Assembly: GCF_009928445.1 (NCBI RefSeq)
Contig: NZ_JAABNO010000007.1
Coordinates: 62,001-126,000 of the forward strand
Reading direction: 5' to 3'
Origin: Clostridium sp. C8-1-8
GTDB lineage: Bacteria > Bacillota > Clostridia > Clostridiales > Clostridiaceae
Length of the DNA: 64,000 nt
The first letter of the stretch is position 1. Each line of letters opens with the position of its first letter. Under the pieces are notes generated by a model. It was not told the origin of the DNA and searched no databases. It was given only the letters and a program-made list of their open reading frames with translations. Positions 48,441-57,667 of this stretch are shown here, one piece after another. The translations under genes were made by a program, and so were the position numbers.

Positions 48441-51400
48441 ATGGGGAACTTTGGTAGAAATATGGCTATAAAGTATATGAAATCTTCAGGTATATCAAGC
48501 AAAGTTAAGGGAGCTTTATCTAGTGCTAAAAGGCTTGATGAAAAACTAAAGGATTTAATTGATATAAATACTCAAGTAACAAGAGGAACAACAGAGCAAG
48601 CATCAGCAGTGGAATCTACTAATTTAATGACAGCGGAGTTATCTAAGTCAATAACAGGAGTTGTAAGAAATGCTGAACAATTAACCAGCTTTGCAATAGA
48701 CTCACAGGAATCCTTAGAAGACATGGCGGTATCAATTAAAGAGGTGGCGGATAGCAGTGAAAATGTGACTAGATCAGTAGAAGATATATCTGTAGCCATA
48801 GAACAAATGGGAAAATCCATTAAGGGAGTTTCAGGAAATGCTCAAAGCTTAACTTCTTCTGCTCAGGAATCTACAGCGGCTATACAAGAAGTTGTAGCTT
48901 CAATACAACAGGTGGCAGGAAATAGTGAAAGTACAGCTAAATCTGTAGAGAATATCTCTGTATCAATAGAGCAGATGGGTAAGTCAGTTAAAGGCGTAGC
49001 TGGTAATGCTGAAAACCTTGCAGCTTCAGCACAAGAAGCTACTGCAGCAGTTCAAGAATTGGTGGCATCAGTACAGCAGGTAGCAGGTAATAGTGAAAGT
49101 ACAGCAAGTTCAGTAGAACAGATATCTGCATCTATTGAAGAAATGGGAAAATCAATAAAAGGTGTAGCCTCCAATGCTGAACAGCTAAAAAGTACTTCAG
49201 AGGATACGGCAGATACTATTAAGGACATGATAACTTCTATAGAAAAAGTAGCAAAAAATAGTGAAAGCAGTGCTAGCTCTGTAGAACAAATCTCAGCTTC
49301 CATAGAGCAAATGGGCAAATCTATAAAGAGCGTAGCTGGCAATGCTGAAAGTTTAACAGGATCAGTGGAAGAAACTTCAGCAGCAGTACAAGAGATAGTA
49401 GCATCAATAGAGCAAGTAGCAGGAAACAGTGAAAGTACAGCAAGCTCAGTGGAACAAATATCATCTTCCATAGAGCAGATGGGTAAGTCTATAAAAGGTG
49501 TAGCTGGCAATGCAGAGAGCTTAAAGGGATCTGCAGAAGAAACTTCAGCAGCAGTACAAGAGATAGTAGCATCAATAGAGCAAGTGGCAGGAAACAGTGA
49601 AAGCACTGCAAGCTCAGTAGAAGAGATATCAGCTGCTATTGAAGAAATGGGTAAGACAATTCAAGGTGTTGCTAAAAATGCTGACAATTTAAAGATGTCT
49701 ACTGAAGAGTCTGCAGCAGCAGTACAAGAGATGGTTGCTTCTGTAGAGCAAGTAGCAGGAAACAGTGAAAGTACAGCAAGCTCAGTGGAGCAAATATCTT
49801 CATCCATAGAACAAATGGGTAAATCCGTTAAAGGAGTAGCAGGAAATGCTGAGACCTTAAAAGGATCAACTGATGAAGTAGCGGCTGCAATTCAAGAAAT
49901 GGTAGCATCTATCCAGCAAGTAGCAGGAAATAGTGAAAGTACAGCAAGCTCAGTAGAACAGATATCTTCATCTATAGAACAGATGGGTAAATCAATTAAA
50001 GGAGTAGCAGGTAATGCTGAGAGTTTAAAGGGGTCTGCAGAAGAAGCCACAGCTGCTGTTCAGGAAGTAGTAGCATCTATAGAGCAGGTAGCAGGAAACA
50101 GTGAAAGTACTTCTAGGTCAGTAGAAGAAATATCAGCTTCAATAGAAGAGATGGGTAAATCTATTCAAGGAGTTGCAGGAAACTCTGTAGAACTTCAAAA
50201 GGCTTCTGAAGATACTTATAAGGTAGTAGAAAATATGGCCGCATCTATTAATCAAGTTGCTCAAAATGCTCAAAATGTTAATAAGTTAAGCGAAGTAGTA
50301 AGAGAAGATGCAAAGGATGGTCAATCAGCAGTAGCAAATACCTTAGATGCTATAAAAGAGATATCTGAGGTAATACACAAAGCAGAAAATGTAATTACAA
50401 ACCTAGGAAAGAGCTCAGATAAGATAGGAAGCATTATAGATGTTATAGATGATATTGCTGATCAAACAAATCTTCTTGCGTTAAATGCAGCCATAGAAGC
50501 AGCAAGAGCAGGTGAACATGGAAAAGGCTTTGCGGTTGTAGCAGATGAAGTAAGAAAGCTTGCAGAGAGAAGTGCATCAGCAACTAAAGAGATATCTGAA
50601 CTTATAAAAGGTATTCAGGGTGAAACTTCAAATGCTATAAAAGCTATAGAAGTAGGAACTGAAAAGGTTGAGTATGGAACTAGATTAAGTAACGAGGTTG
50701 GGACTGTAATTAATAAAATCGTTGGTGGAATAGAAAATGTAAGTTCTGAAATTAAAGAGATAACTCTAGCTACAGAGAATCAAAGTAAAGGCAGCGGAGA
50801 AATCCTAGAAGCTATGAAAATGGTGACCAACCAAGTCGCAATGGTGACTTCTGCTACGAAAGAACAAGCTATAGGGGCTGAAAATGTAATTAAGGGAGTT
50901 GCAAATGCAAAGGAACAAGTAAACCAAATAACAATAGCTATGAAAGAGCAAGCAAAGCAAGGACAGGATATTGTTACAGCAGTTTCTAATGTTACTAGCC
51001 AAGCTATACAGGTTACTCAAGCAACAAGGGAGCAGGTTGTTGGTGTGGAAGAGGTTATAAAAGGTGTTGGAAACGCAAGAGAACAAGTAAGACAAATAAC
51101 AGTTGCAGTAAAAGAGCAAGCAAGTCAAGGAAAAAATGTAGTTGAGTCTGTGGAGAGCATGGTTAAGCAAACCAGTGAGGTTGCTATAGCTGTTAAGGAG
51201 CAAGCTAGCGGAATTGATGAAGTAATAAAAGGTGTTGGAAACGCTAGGGAGCAAGTAAGACAGATAACAGTGGCAGTTAAAGAGCAGGCTAATCAAGGAA
51301 AAGAGATAGCTAGATTAGTTCGAAATGTTACTGGCCAAGCTGCTGAAGTAACTCAAGCTACAAAGGAACAAGCGGCAGGTGTTGAAGAGATAATAAAGGG

Positions 51401-52535
51401 TGTTATTAATGCAAAGGAGCAAGTAAGACAAATAACATCAGCGGTTAAAGAGCAAGCAAAACAAGGGCAAAATATTGTTGAGGCAGTGAGCAACGTTACC
51501 GAACAAGCAGCTCAAGTAACTCAAGCAGTTAAAGAGCAAGCAGTTGGAGTAGATGAAGTAATAAAAGGTGTGGTTAATGCTAGAGAACAGGTATTACAAA
51601 TAACTGTAGCAGTGAAAGAACAGGCAAAACAAGGTAAAAATGTTTCTATAGCAGTGGAAAGCGTAGCTGACCAAACTAAACAAGTATCTCAGTCTGTTAT
51701 AGAGCAGGCTAAGGCAGTTGAAGAGATAATAACTGGAGTTTCTAACACTAGGGAACAGGTTAAACAAATTGCAGATTCTATGATATCTCAAGCTGAACAA
51801 GGGAAGAACATTACCAATCTTGCACAAAAGGTTACTAATCAAACTTCAGAAGTAGCTCTAGCAGTTAAGGAGCAGGCTAATGGTGTAGATGAAGTGATAA
51901 AAGGGGTAGAAAATGCTAGAGATCAAGTGAAGCAGATAACAGTAGCAGTAAAGGAACAGGCAAAGCAAGGAAAAGATATAGTTTCATCAGTGGAAAATGT
52001 GACTAAGCAAGCAGAGCAAGTAACTTTAGCAGTGAAAGAACAAGCTGTTTCAGTGGAGGAAGTTATTACTGGAGTAGAAAACTCTAGAGAACAAGTAAAG
52101 CAGATTGCTATGGCAGTAAAAGAACAAGCAAAGCAAGGACAAGACATTGTTTTATCAGTGGAAAGTGTTACTAAGCAGGCTTTAGAAGTGACTAAGGCAA
52201 CAAAAGAACAGGTTATTGGTGTAGAAGACATAATAAAAGGTGTAGGTTCCTCAAGAGATGATATTAAAAAGATAACTTGGTCTATGAAGGAACAGACTAA
52301 GAATACAGAAAAGATTGTTAGGAATATAAAAAATGTCACTGACCAAGCTACTGAAGTAACCTCTGCTACTAAGGTTCAGGCTAAGGAAGTGGAGCAATTA
52401 GTTAAGCATATTAACGAAATTAATCGTGTTGTAAACTCTAATAAGAATGATCTTGAAAAGTCAACTAATTCTGCAAAAGAGCTTACAAGATATTCTGATG
52501 ACATCAAAGAAGCTTTAGAAGAGATACAAGAATAA
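48441..52535 (+). CDS. Giant cytoplasmic methyl-accepting chemoreceptor with matched 56-residue repeats
   Basis: A 1364-residue soluble receptor. No membrane segment, HAMP, PAS or other sensor fold is visible; residues 1-55 are a short helical cap. Residues 56-111 are a divergent unit and 112-615 are nine 56-residue repeats ('[18 protein letters not shown]...'). Residues 616-804 are the conserved signalling core with tip '[20 protein letters not shown]' near 680-697. Residues 805-1308 are nine repeats of a second kind ('[16 protein letters not shown]...'), and 1309-1364 a divergent tenth. Both repeat types are exactly eight heptads. The protein should fold as an antiparallel hairpin with arms of about 670-690 residues, roughly 100 nm at 0.15 nm per residue. 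It sits between cheA and cheR; GGAGG precedes the ATG. Confidence 0.95.
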   Translation: MGNFGRNMAIKYMKSSGISSKVKGALSSAKRLDEKLKDLIDINTQVTRGTTEQASAVESTNLMTAELSKSITGVVRNAEQLTSFAIDSQESLEDMAVSIKEVADSSENVTRSVEDISVAIEQMGKSIKGVSGNAQSLTSSAQESTAAIQEVVASIQQVAGNSESTAKSVENISVSIEQMGKSVKGVAGNAENLAASAQEATAAVQELVASVQQVAGNSESTASSVEQISASIEEMGKSIKGVASNAEQLKSTSEDTADTIKDMITSIEKVAKNSESSASSVEQISASIEQMGKSIKSVAGNAESLTGSVEETSAAVQEIVASIEQVAGNSESTASSVEQISSSIEQMGKSIKGVAGNAESLKGSAEETSAAVQEIVASIEQVAGNSESTASSVEEISAAIEEMGKTIQGVAKNADNLKMSTEESAAAVQEMVASVEQVAGNSESTASSVEQISSSIEQMGKSVKGVAGNAETLKGSTDEVAAAIQEMVASIQQVAGNSESTASSVEQISSSIEQMGKSIKGVAGNAESLKGSAEEATAAVQEVVASIEQVAGNSESTSRSVEEISASIEEMGKSIQGVAGNSVELQKASEDTYKVVENMAASINQVAQNAQNVNKLSEVVREDAKDGQSAVANTLDAIKEISEVIHKAENVITNLGKSSDKIGSIIDVIDDIADQTNLLALNAAIEAARAGEHGKGFAVVADEVRKLAERSASATKEISELIKGIQGETSNAIKAIEVGTEKVEYGTRLSNEVGTVINKIVGGIENVSSEIKEITLATENQSKGSGEILEAMKMVTNQVAMVTSATKEQAIGAENVIKGVANAKEQVNQITIAMKEQAKQGQDIVTAVSNVTSQAIQVTQATREQVVGVEEVIKGVGNAREQVRQITVAVKEQASQGKNVVESVESMVKQTSEVAIAVKEQASGIDEVIKGVGNAREQVRQITVAVKEQANQGKEIARLVRNVTGQAAEVTQATKEQAAGVEEIIKGVINAKEQVRQITSAVKEQAKQGQNIVEAVSNVTEQAAQVTQAVKEQAVGVDEVIKGVVNAREQVLQITVAVKEQAKQGKNVSIAVESVADQTKQVSQSVIEQAKAVEEIITGVSNTREQVKQIADSMISQAEQGKNITNLAQKVTNQTSEVALAVKEQANGVDEVIKGVENARDQVKQITVAVKEQAKQGKDIVSSVENVTKQAEQVTLAVKEQAVSVEEVITGVENSREQVKQIAMAVKEQAKQGQDIVLSVESVTKQALEVTKATKEQVIGVEDIIKGVGSSRDDIKKITWSMKEQTKNTEKIVRNIKNVTDQATEVTSATKVQAKEVEQLVKHINEINRVVNSNKNDLEKSTNSAKELTRYSDDIKEALEEIQE
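48774..50285 (+). repeat. N-arm array: nine 168-bp coding repeats
   Basis: Nine in-frame units of 168 bp (56 codons) with no indels. Unit consensus opens '[18 protein letters not shown]' and ends '[16 protein letters not shown]'. Third and ninth units are more divergent; the fourth and fifth share a 50-base identical stretch (49368-49417 and 49536-49585), so some duplication is recent. Confidence 0.97.
50853..52364 (+). repeat. C-arm array: nine 168-bp coding repeats
   Basis: Nine in-frame units of 168 bp, unrelated in sequence to the N-arm units but of identical length. Consensus opens 'AVKEQAxGVxEVIKGVxNAR', continues '[18 protein letters not shown]' and ends with 'VxxQxxxVTQ'. A divergent tenth unit (52365-52532) ends the protein exactly at a unit boundary. 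Confidence 0.97.
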
Positions 52536-52639
52536 TAAATATTTAAGTTTTGAGAGCTGTTAAAGTACCAATTCGAAATTAAGTGTTTAATTTTTATATT
52601 ATCAAAGTGCTTTGAGTTAGCTTAGGCATAAAAAGTAAC

Positions 52640-52681
52640 TTGAAGTGGTACATCTTATTATGTATCACTTCAACTTTTATA
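52640..52681 (+). terminator. Terminator after the giant receptor gene
   Basis: TGAAGTGGTACAT and ATGTATCACTTCA form a 13-bp stem (one G-U pair) around a short loop, followed by ACTTTTAT. It separates the cheY-W-A-receptor unit from cheR-cheB. Confidence 0.82.
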
Positions 52682-52783
52682 TATAGAGTTAAGGTAGAGG
52701 TTTTAAAGTAAAATTGGCGTGAAATGATTGATAATCAAGGATAAATTTGAATATATAATCAGAAGTGGAGGGGGCATTTTATC

Positions 52784-53593
52784 GTGAATAACACTGAATT
52801 ACAACTATTAGCAAATTACATATATGAGTTTTGTGGTATCGATTATCGCAAAAACCTTCCTTCACTGGAATCAAAGATTGAAGGAAGAATTAAGGAACTT
52901 AAGTTAAGTCTGTGGGAATACACAGGATATGTTAAAGTAGATGATAAGGAAAAAGATTTGTTAATAGAACTGATAACAGTTAATGAAACTTACTTTTTTA
53001 GAGAAGACAATCTACTAACTGAAATAGAGAAGGTAATTTATCCTCAGTATAAAGATAGAACAAGTATTAATCCTTTAAGGATATGGTGTGCAGCTTGCTC
53101 TAGTGGAGAAGAACCTTATACCTTAGCTATGCTGGTTAAAGAAACTAATCTTTTTAAGGAAGGTGCAGTTGAAATAATAGCTTCTGATATAAATAAAAAG
53201 GTGTTGAATAAAGCTAAAAAAGCACTTTATCATAAAAAATCCTTATCCTTTAGAAAGATGCCAGCTGGTATGACTCAGAAATACTTTGACGATGATGGAG
53301 ATAACTATAAAATAAAAGATGAAGTCAGAAGCATAGTGAAATTTAAACATATAAACATGTTTGATAAGAATGTAGTAAATGAAATAGGAAAAGTGGATAT
53401 AATAATCTGTAGAAACGTATTAATATATTTTGACACAGATGCGATAAAGAAATTAGTGGGGACATTTTATCAACTTATAAAGCATAATGGATATCTTTTG
53501 TTAGGTCATGCAGAAACTATAACTAATATAAATCCTGGTTTTGAAACCATATATACACCATCGATCTTTTATTATAAGAAGGAGGAAGATTAA
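52784..53593 (+). CDS. cheR: CheR receptor methyltransferase
   Basis: A 269-residue CheR with the N-terminal helical domain, 'VNETYFFRE' (about 66-74), SAM-binding 'IWCAACSSGEEPYTLAM' (about 100-116) and 'IICRNVLIYFD' near 208. It methylates receptor glutamates for adaptation. The start is GTG at 52784 with GGAGGGGG upstream. The giant receptor has no recognisable C-terminal CheR-tethering pentapeptide. cheB begins one base after the stop. Confidence 0.95.
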   Translation: MNNTELQLLANYIYEFCGIDYRKNLPSLESKIEGRIKELKLSLWEYTGYVKVDDKEKDLLIELITVNETYFFREDNLLTEIEKVIYPQYKDRTSINPLRIWCAACSSGEEPYTLAMLVKETNLFKEGAVEIIASDINKKVLNKAKKALYHKKSLSFRKMPAGMTQKYFDDDGDNYKIKDEVRSIVKFKHINMFDKNVVNEIGKVDIIICRNVLIYFDTDAIKKLVGTFYQLIKHNGYLLLGHAETITNINPGFETIYTPSIFYYKKEED

Positions 53594-53594
53594 T

Positions 53595-54647
53595 ATGAAA
53601 CAATATGGAGTTCTTGTGGTTGACGATTCTTCCTTCATGAGAAGATGCGTAAGCTTAATTATAGAAAGAGATCCGCAGTTTTTCATAATAGGAATTGCTA
53701 GAAATGGAATAGATGCCATAGAAAAAGTAAAAAGATTAAAGCCAGACTTAGTAACTATGGATGTGGAAATGCCAGAGTTAGATGGAAAAGCCGCTGTAAA
53801 GGAAATAATGCATCAATGTCCGGTACCTATAATTATGTTAAGTAACCACACAGAAGAAGGGACAAAAGTTGCATTGGAGTCTCTTGAATTAGGGGCTGTG
53901 GACTTTTTCCTGAAGAGCTCATTAGTAGGAGAAGATATAAAAGAAGAGGTTGTTATTGAGTTCTTGAGCAAGTTAAAGGCTATCGCAGAAAGTGGAAAAG
54001 TTCAGAATATCGAAGAAAATATTGTTGATAAACAAATCAAAATAGATAATGAGGCCAAGGTAATACATGCTAAAAAGAGAGATTTACTTATAATAGGCTG
54101 TTCTACAGGAGGACCTTCAGCACTCCAATCCATACTGCCAAGGTTCCCTAAGGATATGAATATACCAATTGTAGTACTTCAGCATATGCCTCCTGGTTTT
54201 ACTAAACCACTAGCTGAAAGGTTTGATAATATCTGCAACTTAAAGGTTAGAGAGATTGAGAATGGCGATATCTTAGAAAGTGGTAATATATATATTGGAC
54301 CAGCTGGATTTCAGACTTTTATAGAAAAGAATAGAGAAGGTAAATATATTTTTAAAGTTGCAGATTATTCTCCTATAGAGACCTTATATAAGCCGTCTAT
54401 AAATGTTACATTAAATTCAGCAGCTCCTCTATTTAAGGAAAGACTGCTTTCGGTAATTCTAACAGGTATGGGCAATGATGGGCTCATTGGATGTGAAAAT
54501 GTAAAGGCCAATAACGGTTATGTAATAGTTGAGGCCGAAGAATCTTGTATAGTTTATGGAATGCCTAAAGTAGTTTTTGAGGCTGGACTTGCAGATAGAC
54601 AAGTACCTTTACCTAGGATTTTCGAACAAATCATGCTTAACTTATAG
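53595..54647 (+). CDS. cheB: CheB receptor methylesterase
   Basis: About 350 residues from 'MKQYGVLVVDDSS'. Receiver domain with D56 ('VTMDVEMPELDG'), linker, then the esterase with catalytic S170 ('GCSTGGPSALQS'), H197 ('LQHMPPGFT') and D295 ('GMGNDG'). The start at 53595 fits the receiver and an AAGGAGG site; the longer frame to 53541 overlaps cheR. It removes receptor methyl groups when phosphorylated by CheA. Confidence 0.95.
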   Translation: MKQYGVLVVDDSSFMRRCVSLIIERDPQFFIIGIARNGIDAIEKVKRLKPDLVTMDVEMPELDGKAAVKEIMHQCPVPIIMLSNHTEEGTKVALESLELGAVDFFLKSSLVGEDIKEEVVIEFLSKLKAIAESGKVQNIEENIVDKQIKIDNEAKVIHAKKRDLLIIGCSTGGPSALQSILPRFPKDMNIPIVVLQHMPPGFTKPLAERFDNICNLKVREIENGDILESGNIYIGPAGFQTFIEKNREGKYIFKVADYSPIETLYKPSINVTLNSAAPLFKERLLSVILTGMGNDGLIGCENVKANNGYVIVEAEESCIVYGMPKVVFEAGLADRQVPLPRIFEQIMLNL

Positions 54648-54977
54648 TAAAGTTTCTGTATCGTGATTAGAAATATAGATGTGGAAAACTTATTTAAAAA
54701 GCTCGTTTTACTATTATTATTTGTTAACTAATTATAATTTTTACATTAAAGTATTTATTAAATAAATATATTGTTATATATTATATTTGGTAGATATGTT
54801 TTAAGATACATATTTTTGCTATTTATCTAGTTATGTTCTTATAGAAGTTTTATTTTTAAGAAACCATAATATCTGTTAAAGAGTAAAAGTAATAATGTGG
54901 TAACAGTTGACGTTGTTAATTAACATGGAAAAAATAGTTGCAGAAAAAATATATGACTATATAAATTGGAGAGTAAA
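54648..54977. other. Intergenic region after cheB
   Basis: About 330 AT-rich bases; no gene, no convincing terminator and no strong promoter seen (a TTGACG at 54907 lacks a good -10). Confidence 0.45.
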
Positions 54978-55379
54978 ATGAGAATATTAATAGCAGAAGA
55001 TGATTTAATAAGCAGAAAGTTTATGCAGAAGTTTCTTTCAGCCTATGGAGAGTGTGATGTTACTGCAGATGGAGTAGAAGCAGTAGAGGCTTTTATTGCA
55101 GCATTAGACGCAAATAATCCTTATGATTTAATATGTTTAGATGTAATGATGCCTAGGGTAGATGGAATAAAGGCATTAAAGACAATAAGAGAATTAGAAG
55201 AAATCAGAGGGATAAAGGGAGAAAAGCGTTCAAGAATAATAGTGACAACAGCTCTTGCAAAAGTGGACTATATAATTGAATCTTTTCAAACTGGCATGGA
55301 GGATTATGTTGGTAAGCCTATAGACCTAGAAGAAATGGAAGCTGCTATGAGAAGAATTGGAGTTTTGAGTAACAAATAG
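54978..55379 (+). CDS. Stand-alone receiver-domain response regulator
   Basis: About 133 residues. 'LIAEDDLISRKFMQK', phospho-acceptor D55 ('ICLDVMMPRVDG'), Thr in 'IVTTALA' and Lys in 'YVGKPIDLEEM' complete the receiver. The ATG at 54978 with GGAG upstream is preferred to a TTG at 54966. It immediately precedes an HD-GYP gene (16 bases), suggesting it passes a phosphorylation signal to that protein; like cheY it could be a CheA target. Confidence 0.9.
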   Translation: MRILIAEDDLISRKFMQKFLSAYGECDVTADGVEAVEAFIAALDANNPYDLICLDVMMPRVDGIKALKTIRELEEIRGIKGEKRSRIIVTTALAKVDYIIESFQTGMEDYVGKPIDLEEMEAAMRRIGVLSNK

Positions 55380-55395
55380 AAATAAGGTGAGGTAC

Positions 55396-56445
55396 TTGAA
55401 TAAATATAAGATAAAAACATCAATATGGAGTGATGGTGACATCTTGGCTCAAGACATAATAGTTGATGGTGGAAAGTTCATATGTCAGGATACTACATTA
55501 AATAAATATATAATAGATAAGTTATTGAGTAATTATATATTTGAAATCTCTGTTTATAGGGAAGAAGATGTTTCTGGTGAAGTTAATAAAAAGCAGGATG
55601 AATTGACGCAAAGAGTAAAAAGTAGCTACGGTTTATCCATATTTAATATAAAAAGAATAATAAATACAATTACATTAAGAGGTACTATAGATTACGAAGC
55701 AATATCAAATTTATCTAATTTAGTAGTAGAGCTATCTAAATTTGGAAGCAGTATTGTAAAATATCTAAGGTCTCTAAGAGACGTTGATGAGTATACTTAC
55801 ACTCACTGCATAAATGTTGCGATTTATGCATCCCTTATAGGAAACTGGATGGGACTTTCTCCTGATAAATTGGAGTATATAGCTCAATCAGGATTATTGC
55901 ATGATATAGGAAAGATTAATATACAAGAATGTATTTTGAAAAAGCCCGGCAAGCTGACTAACAATGAGTTTTATGAGATAAAAAATCATACTATTTATGG
56001 ATATGATATAGTTAATAATGATAAGAATATTGATTTTAATGTGAAACAGGCTATACTGATGCATCACGAAAGAATTGATGGCTCTGGTTATCCTTTTGGG
56101 CTACTAAGTTATGATATACCTTTATATGCTAAATTAATATCTGTAGCTGATGTGTTTGATGCTATGACTTGTGATAGAGTTTATAAGAAAGGGGTTAATC
56201 CATTTAGAGCGTTCCATATGTTTTTGACTGAAGGTATAACGCTTTTTGATACAGGAGTTTTGTATGCTCTACTTGAGAACCTATCAGCATATTATGTTGG
56301 CATGAAGGTGTTACTAGATGATGGGAAAGTAGGAGAAGTAGTTTATATACCACCTAAAAATGTATTGAGTCCAATTATAAAGATTGATGAGGAGTTCATT
56401 GATTTTTCAAAGGAGAGTATATCTCGAATAATTGATGTAATATAA
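55396..56445 (+). CDS. HD-GYP domain protein (probable cyclic-di-GMP phosphodiesterase)
   Basis: About 349 residues. The N-terminal ~125 residues are a variable domain (DUF3391-like position). The HD-GYP domain follows with 'SGLLHDIGK' (HD at 169-170), 'NHTIYGYDIV', 'MHHERIDGSGYP' (223-233) and 'VADVFDAMT'. All metal-binding residues appear intact, so hydrolysis of cyclic-di-GMP is expected. Start TTG at 55396 is chosen because AAGGTGAG lies just before it. It is the last gene of the Che cluster. Confidence 0.88.
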   Translation: MNKYKIKTSIWSDGDILAQDIIVDGGKFICQDTTLNKYIIDKLLSNYIFEISVYREEDVSGEVNKKQDELTQRVKSSYGLSIFNIKRIINTITLRGTIDYEAISNLSNLVVELSKFGSSIVKYLRSLRDVDEYTYTHCINVAIYASLIGNWMGLSPDKLEYIAQSGLLHDIGKINIQECILKKPGKLTNNEFYEIKNHTIYGYDIVNNDKNIDFNVKQAILMHHERIDGSGYPFGLLSYDIPLYAKLISVADVFDAMTCDRVYKKGVNPFRAFHMFLTEGITLFDTGVLYALLENLSAYYVGMKVLLDDGKVGEVVYIPPKNVLSPIIKIDEEFIDFSKESISRIIDVI

Positions 56446-56504
56446 AATAAGAAAATGTTTATAATTAAAAGTTTTGTAAAGCTATTGGCTATAAATAATA
56501 TAAA

Positions 56505-56543
56505 GTAAAAAACCACTAAACTAATTTTGTTAGTGGTTTTTTC
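56505..56543. terminator. Bidirectional terminator
   Basis: AAAAACCACTAA pairs with TTAGTGGTTTTTT; T-runs on both strands. It serves the HD-GYP gene and the convergent small receptor. Confidence 0.88.
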
Positions 56544-56548
56544 ATATG

Positions 56549-57382
56549 TTAGTCAATTTTCATACTTTCAACTAATACTTGTGAGTTATCAGATATTTGC
56601 TTTACTGTTGACGACACCTCTTGCAGAGCAGATGCTTGGTCTGTTGCAATCTGGCCTAATTCGTTTATTGTATTAATAATGGCAGTCATATTGCTGCTCA
56701 TTTCTGCAAGGGCAGCTGAAATCTTCTTAGAGAATTCTCCGCTGTTAGAAGATAATTTTCTCATCTCACCTGCTACTACTGAAAAGCCCTTACCGTACTC
56801 TCCGGCTCTAGAAGCCTCTATTGCAGCATTAAGTCCAAGTAGATTAGATTGTTTTGATATACCTTCAATTAAAGAAACAGCTTCATTACTTTCAAGTATT
56901 AATTTCTCTGTAATCTCAGTGTTCTCTATCATACGATTTAATCTTTCTGACAGTTTCATAGCACTATTTGCTATTTCAGCAATAGTTGTATTGGTTTCTT
57001 GAAGTGAACTCTTCAATTCTACTGTAGAGCCTTTTATTTTCTTTAAGTTTTCAGTGCTTGCCGACAGACTCATAAAACCAATAGCATTATTATTTTCATC
57101 TAATGCAGGAATCAAAGTAAGCTTTAAATCAGCTCCATGTTGACCTTTATTAAGACTAGCTGTAAATGATTTCTTCTTTCTGAATAAGGTATCACTAGCA
57201 CCAATATTGTCTATAAATTTACTATCAAAAGGCTCTCCGACTTTTACTGAGGATTTAGTAACTTTACTATCTAAACTATATATACACTGATATTTGTCCC
57301 AAATTGTTATTACTACATTTCCTTCAAGAGCCTCGCTTATGATTGGTGCAGTATCAATTAATGATTCGAAAATTCTTTCCAT
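56549..57382 (-). CDS. Short soluble methyl-accepting receptor with N-terminal sensor domain
   Basis: A 277-residue cytoplasmic protein. Residues 1-110 resemble a PAS-like sensor ('[18 protein letters not shown]', '[17 protein letters not shown]'). The rest is a very short signalling hairpin with the tip '[20 protein letters not shown]' (181-200) and only about 80 residues on the C-terminal arm. This class is typical of Firmicutes. It lies convergent to the Che cluster and is about one eighth as tall, from tip, as the giant receptor, so the two cannot pack with the same outer layer. Confidence 0.88.
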   Translation of the reverse strand: MERIFESLIDTAPIISEALEGNVVITIWDKYQCIYSLDSKVTKSSVKVGEPFDSKFIDNIGASDTLFRKKKSFTASLNKGQHGADLKLTLIPALDENNNAIGFMSLSASTENLKKIKGSTVELKSSLQETNTTIAEIANSAMKLSERLNRMIENTEITEKLILESNEAVSLIEGISKQSNLLGLNAAIEASRAGEYGKGFSVVAGEMRKLSSNSGEFSKKISAALAEMSSNMTAIINTINELGQIATDQASALQEVSSTVKQISDNSQVLVESMKID

Positions 57383-57667
57383 ATTGGTCCTCCCTAGTGG
57401 CTTTCATCGTTTCTACAGTTAAAATTATAACATTATTCGACAAAGTTTACTACTTGTATAATATGTATATGATAGAATATTGCATCAATGAATACTAGGA
57501 TGTTGTGGCTAGTGAGAATTATATATTAATACCAAGAATATAATATAGACTACCATAGAATATTATTAATTAAAATTTAATATTTAACATTACATAAACG
57601 GAATAGTTAATTGTATTTTTGATAAAGATATAAAGAAGTATATTAAAAGCTAAAATGAGGTGTTATT

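Noticed and set aside
48572..52339. Long antisense open frames opposite the receptor gene (for example 49052-49606, 50805-51296, 51923-52339).
   Set aside because: They are shadows created by the 168-bp repeat structure and codon bias of the plus-strand gene; no ribosome sites or family features.
48774..52364. Regularly spaced direct repeats resembling a CRISPR-like or satellite array.
   Set aside because: The period is exactly 56 codons, the frame is kept throughout and the product is a continuous coiled coil; there are no unique spacers.
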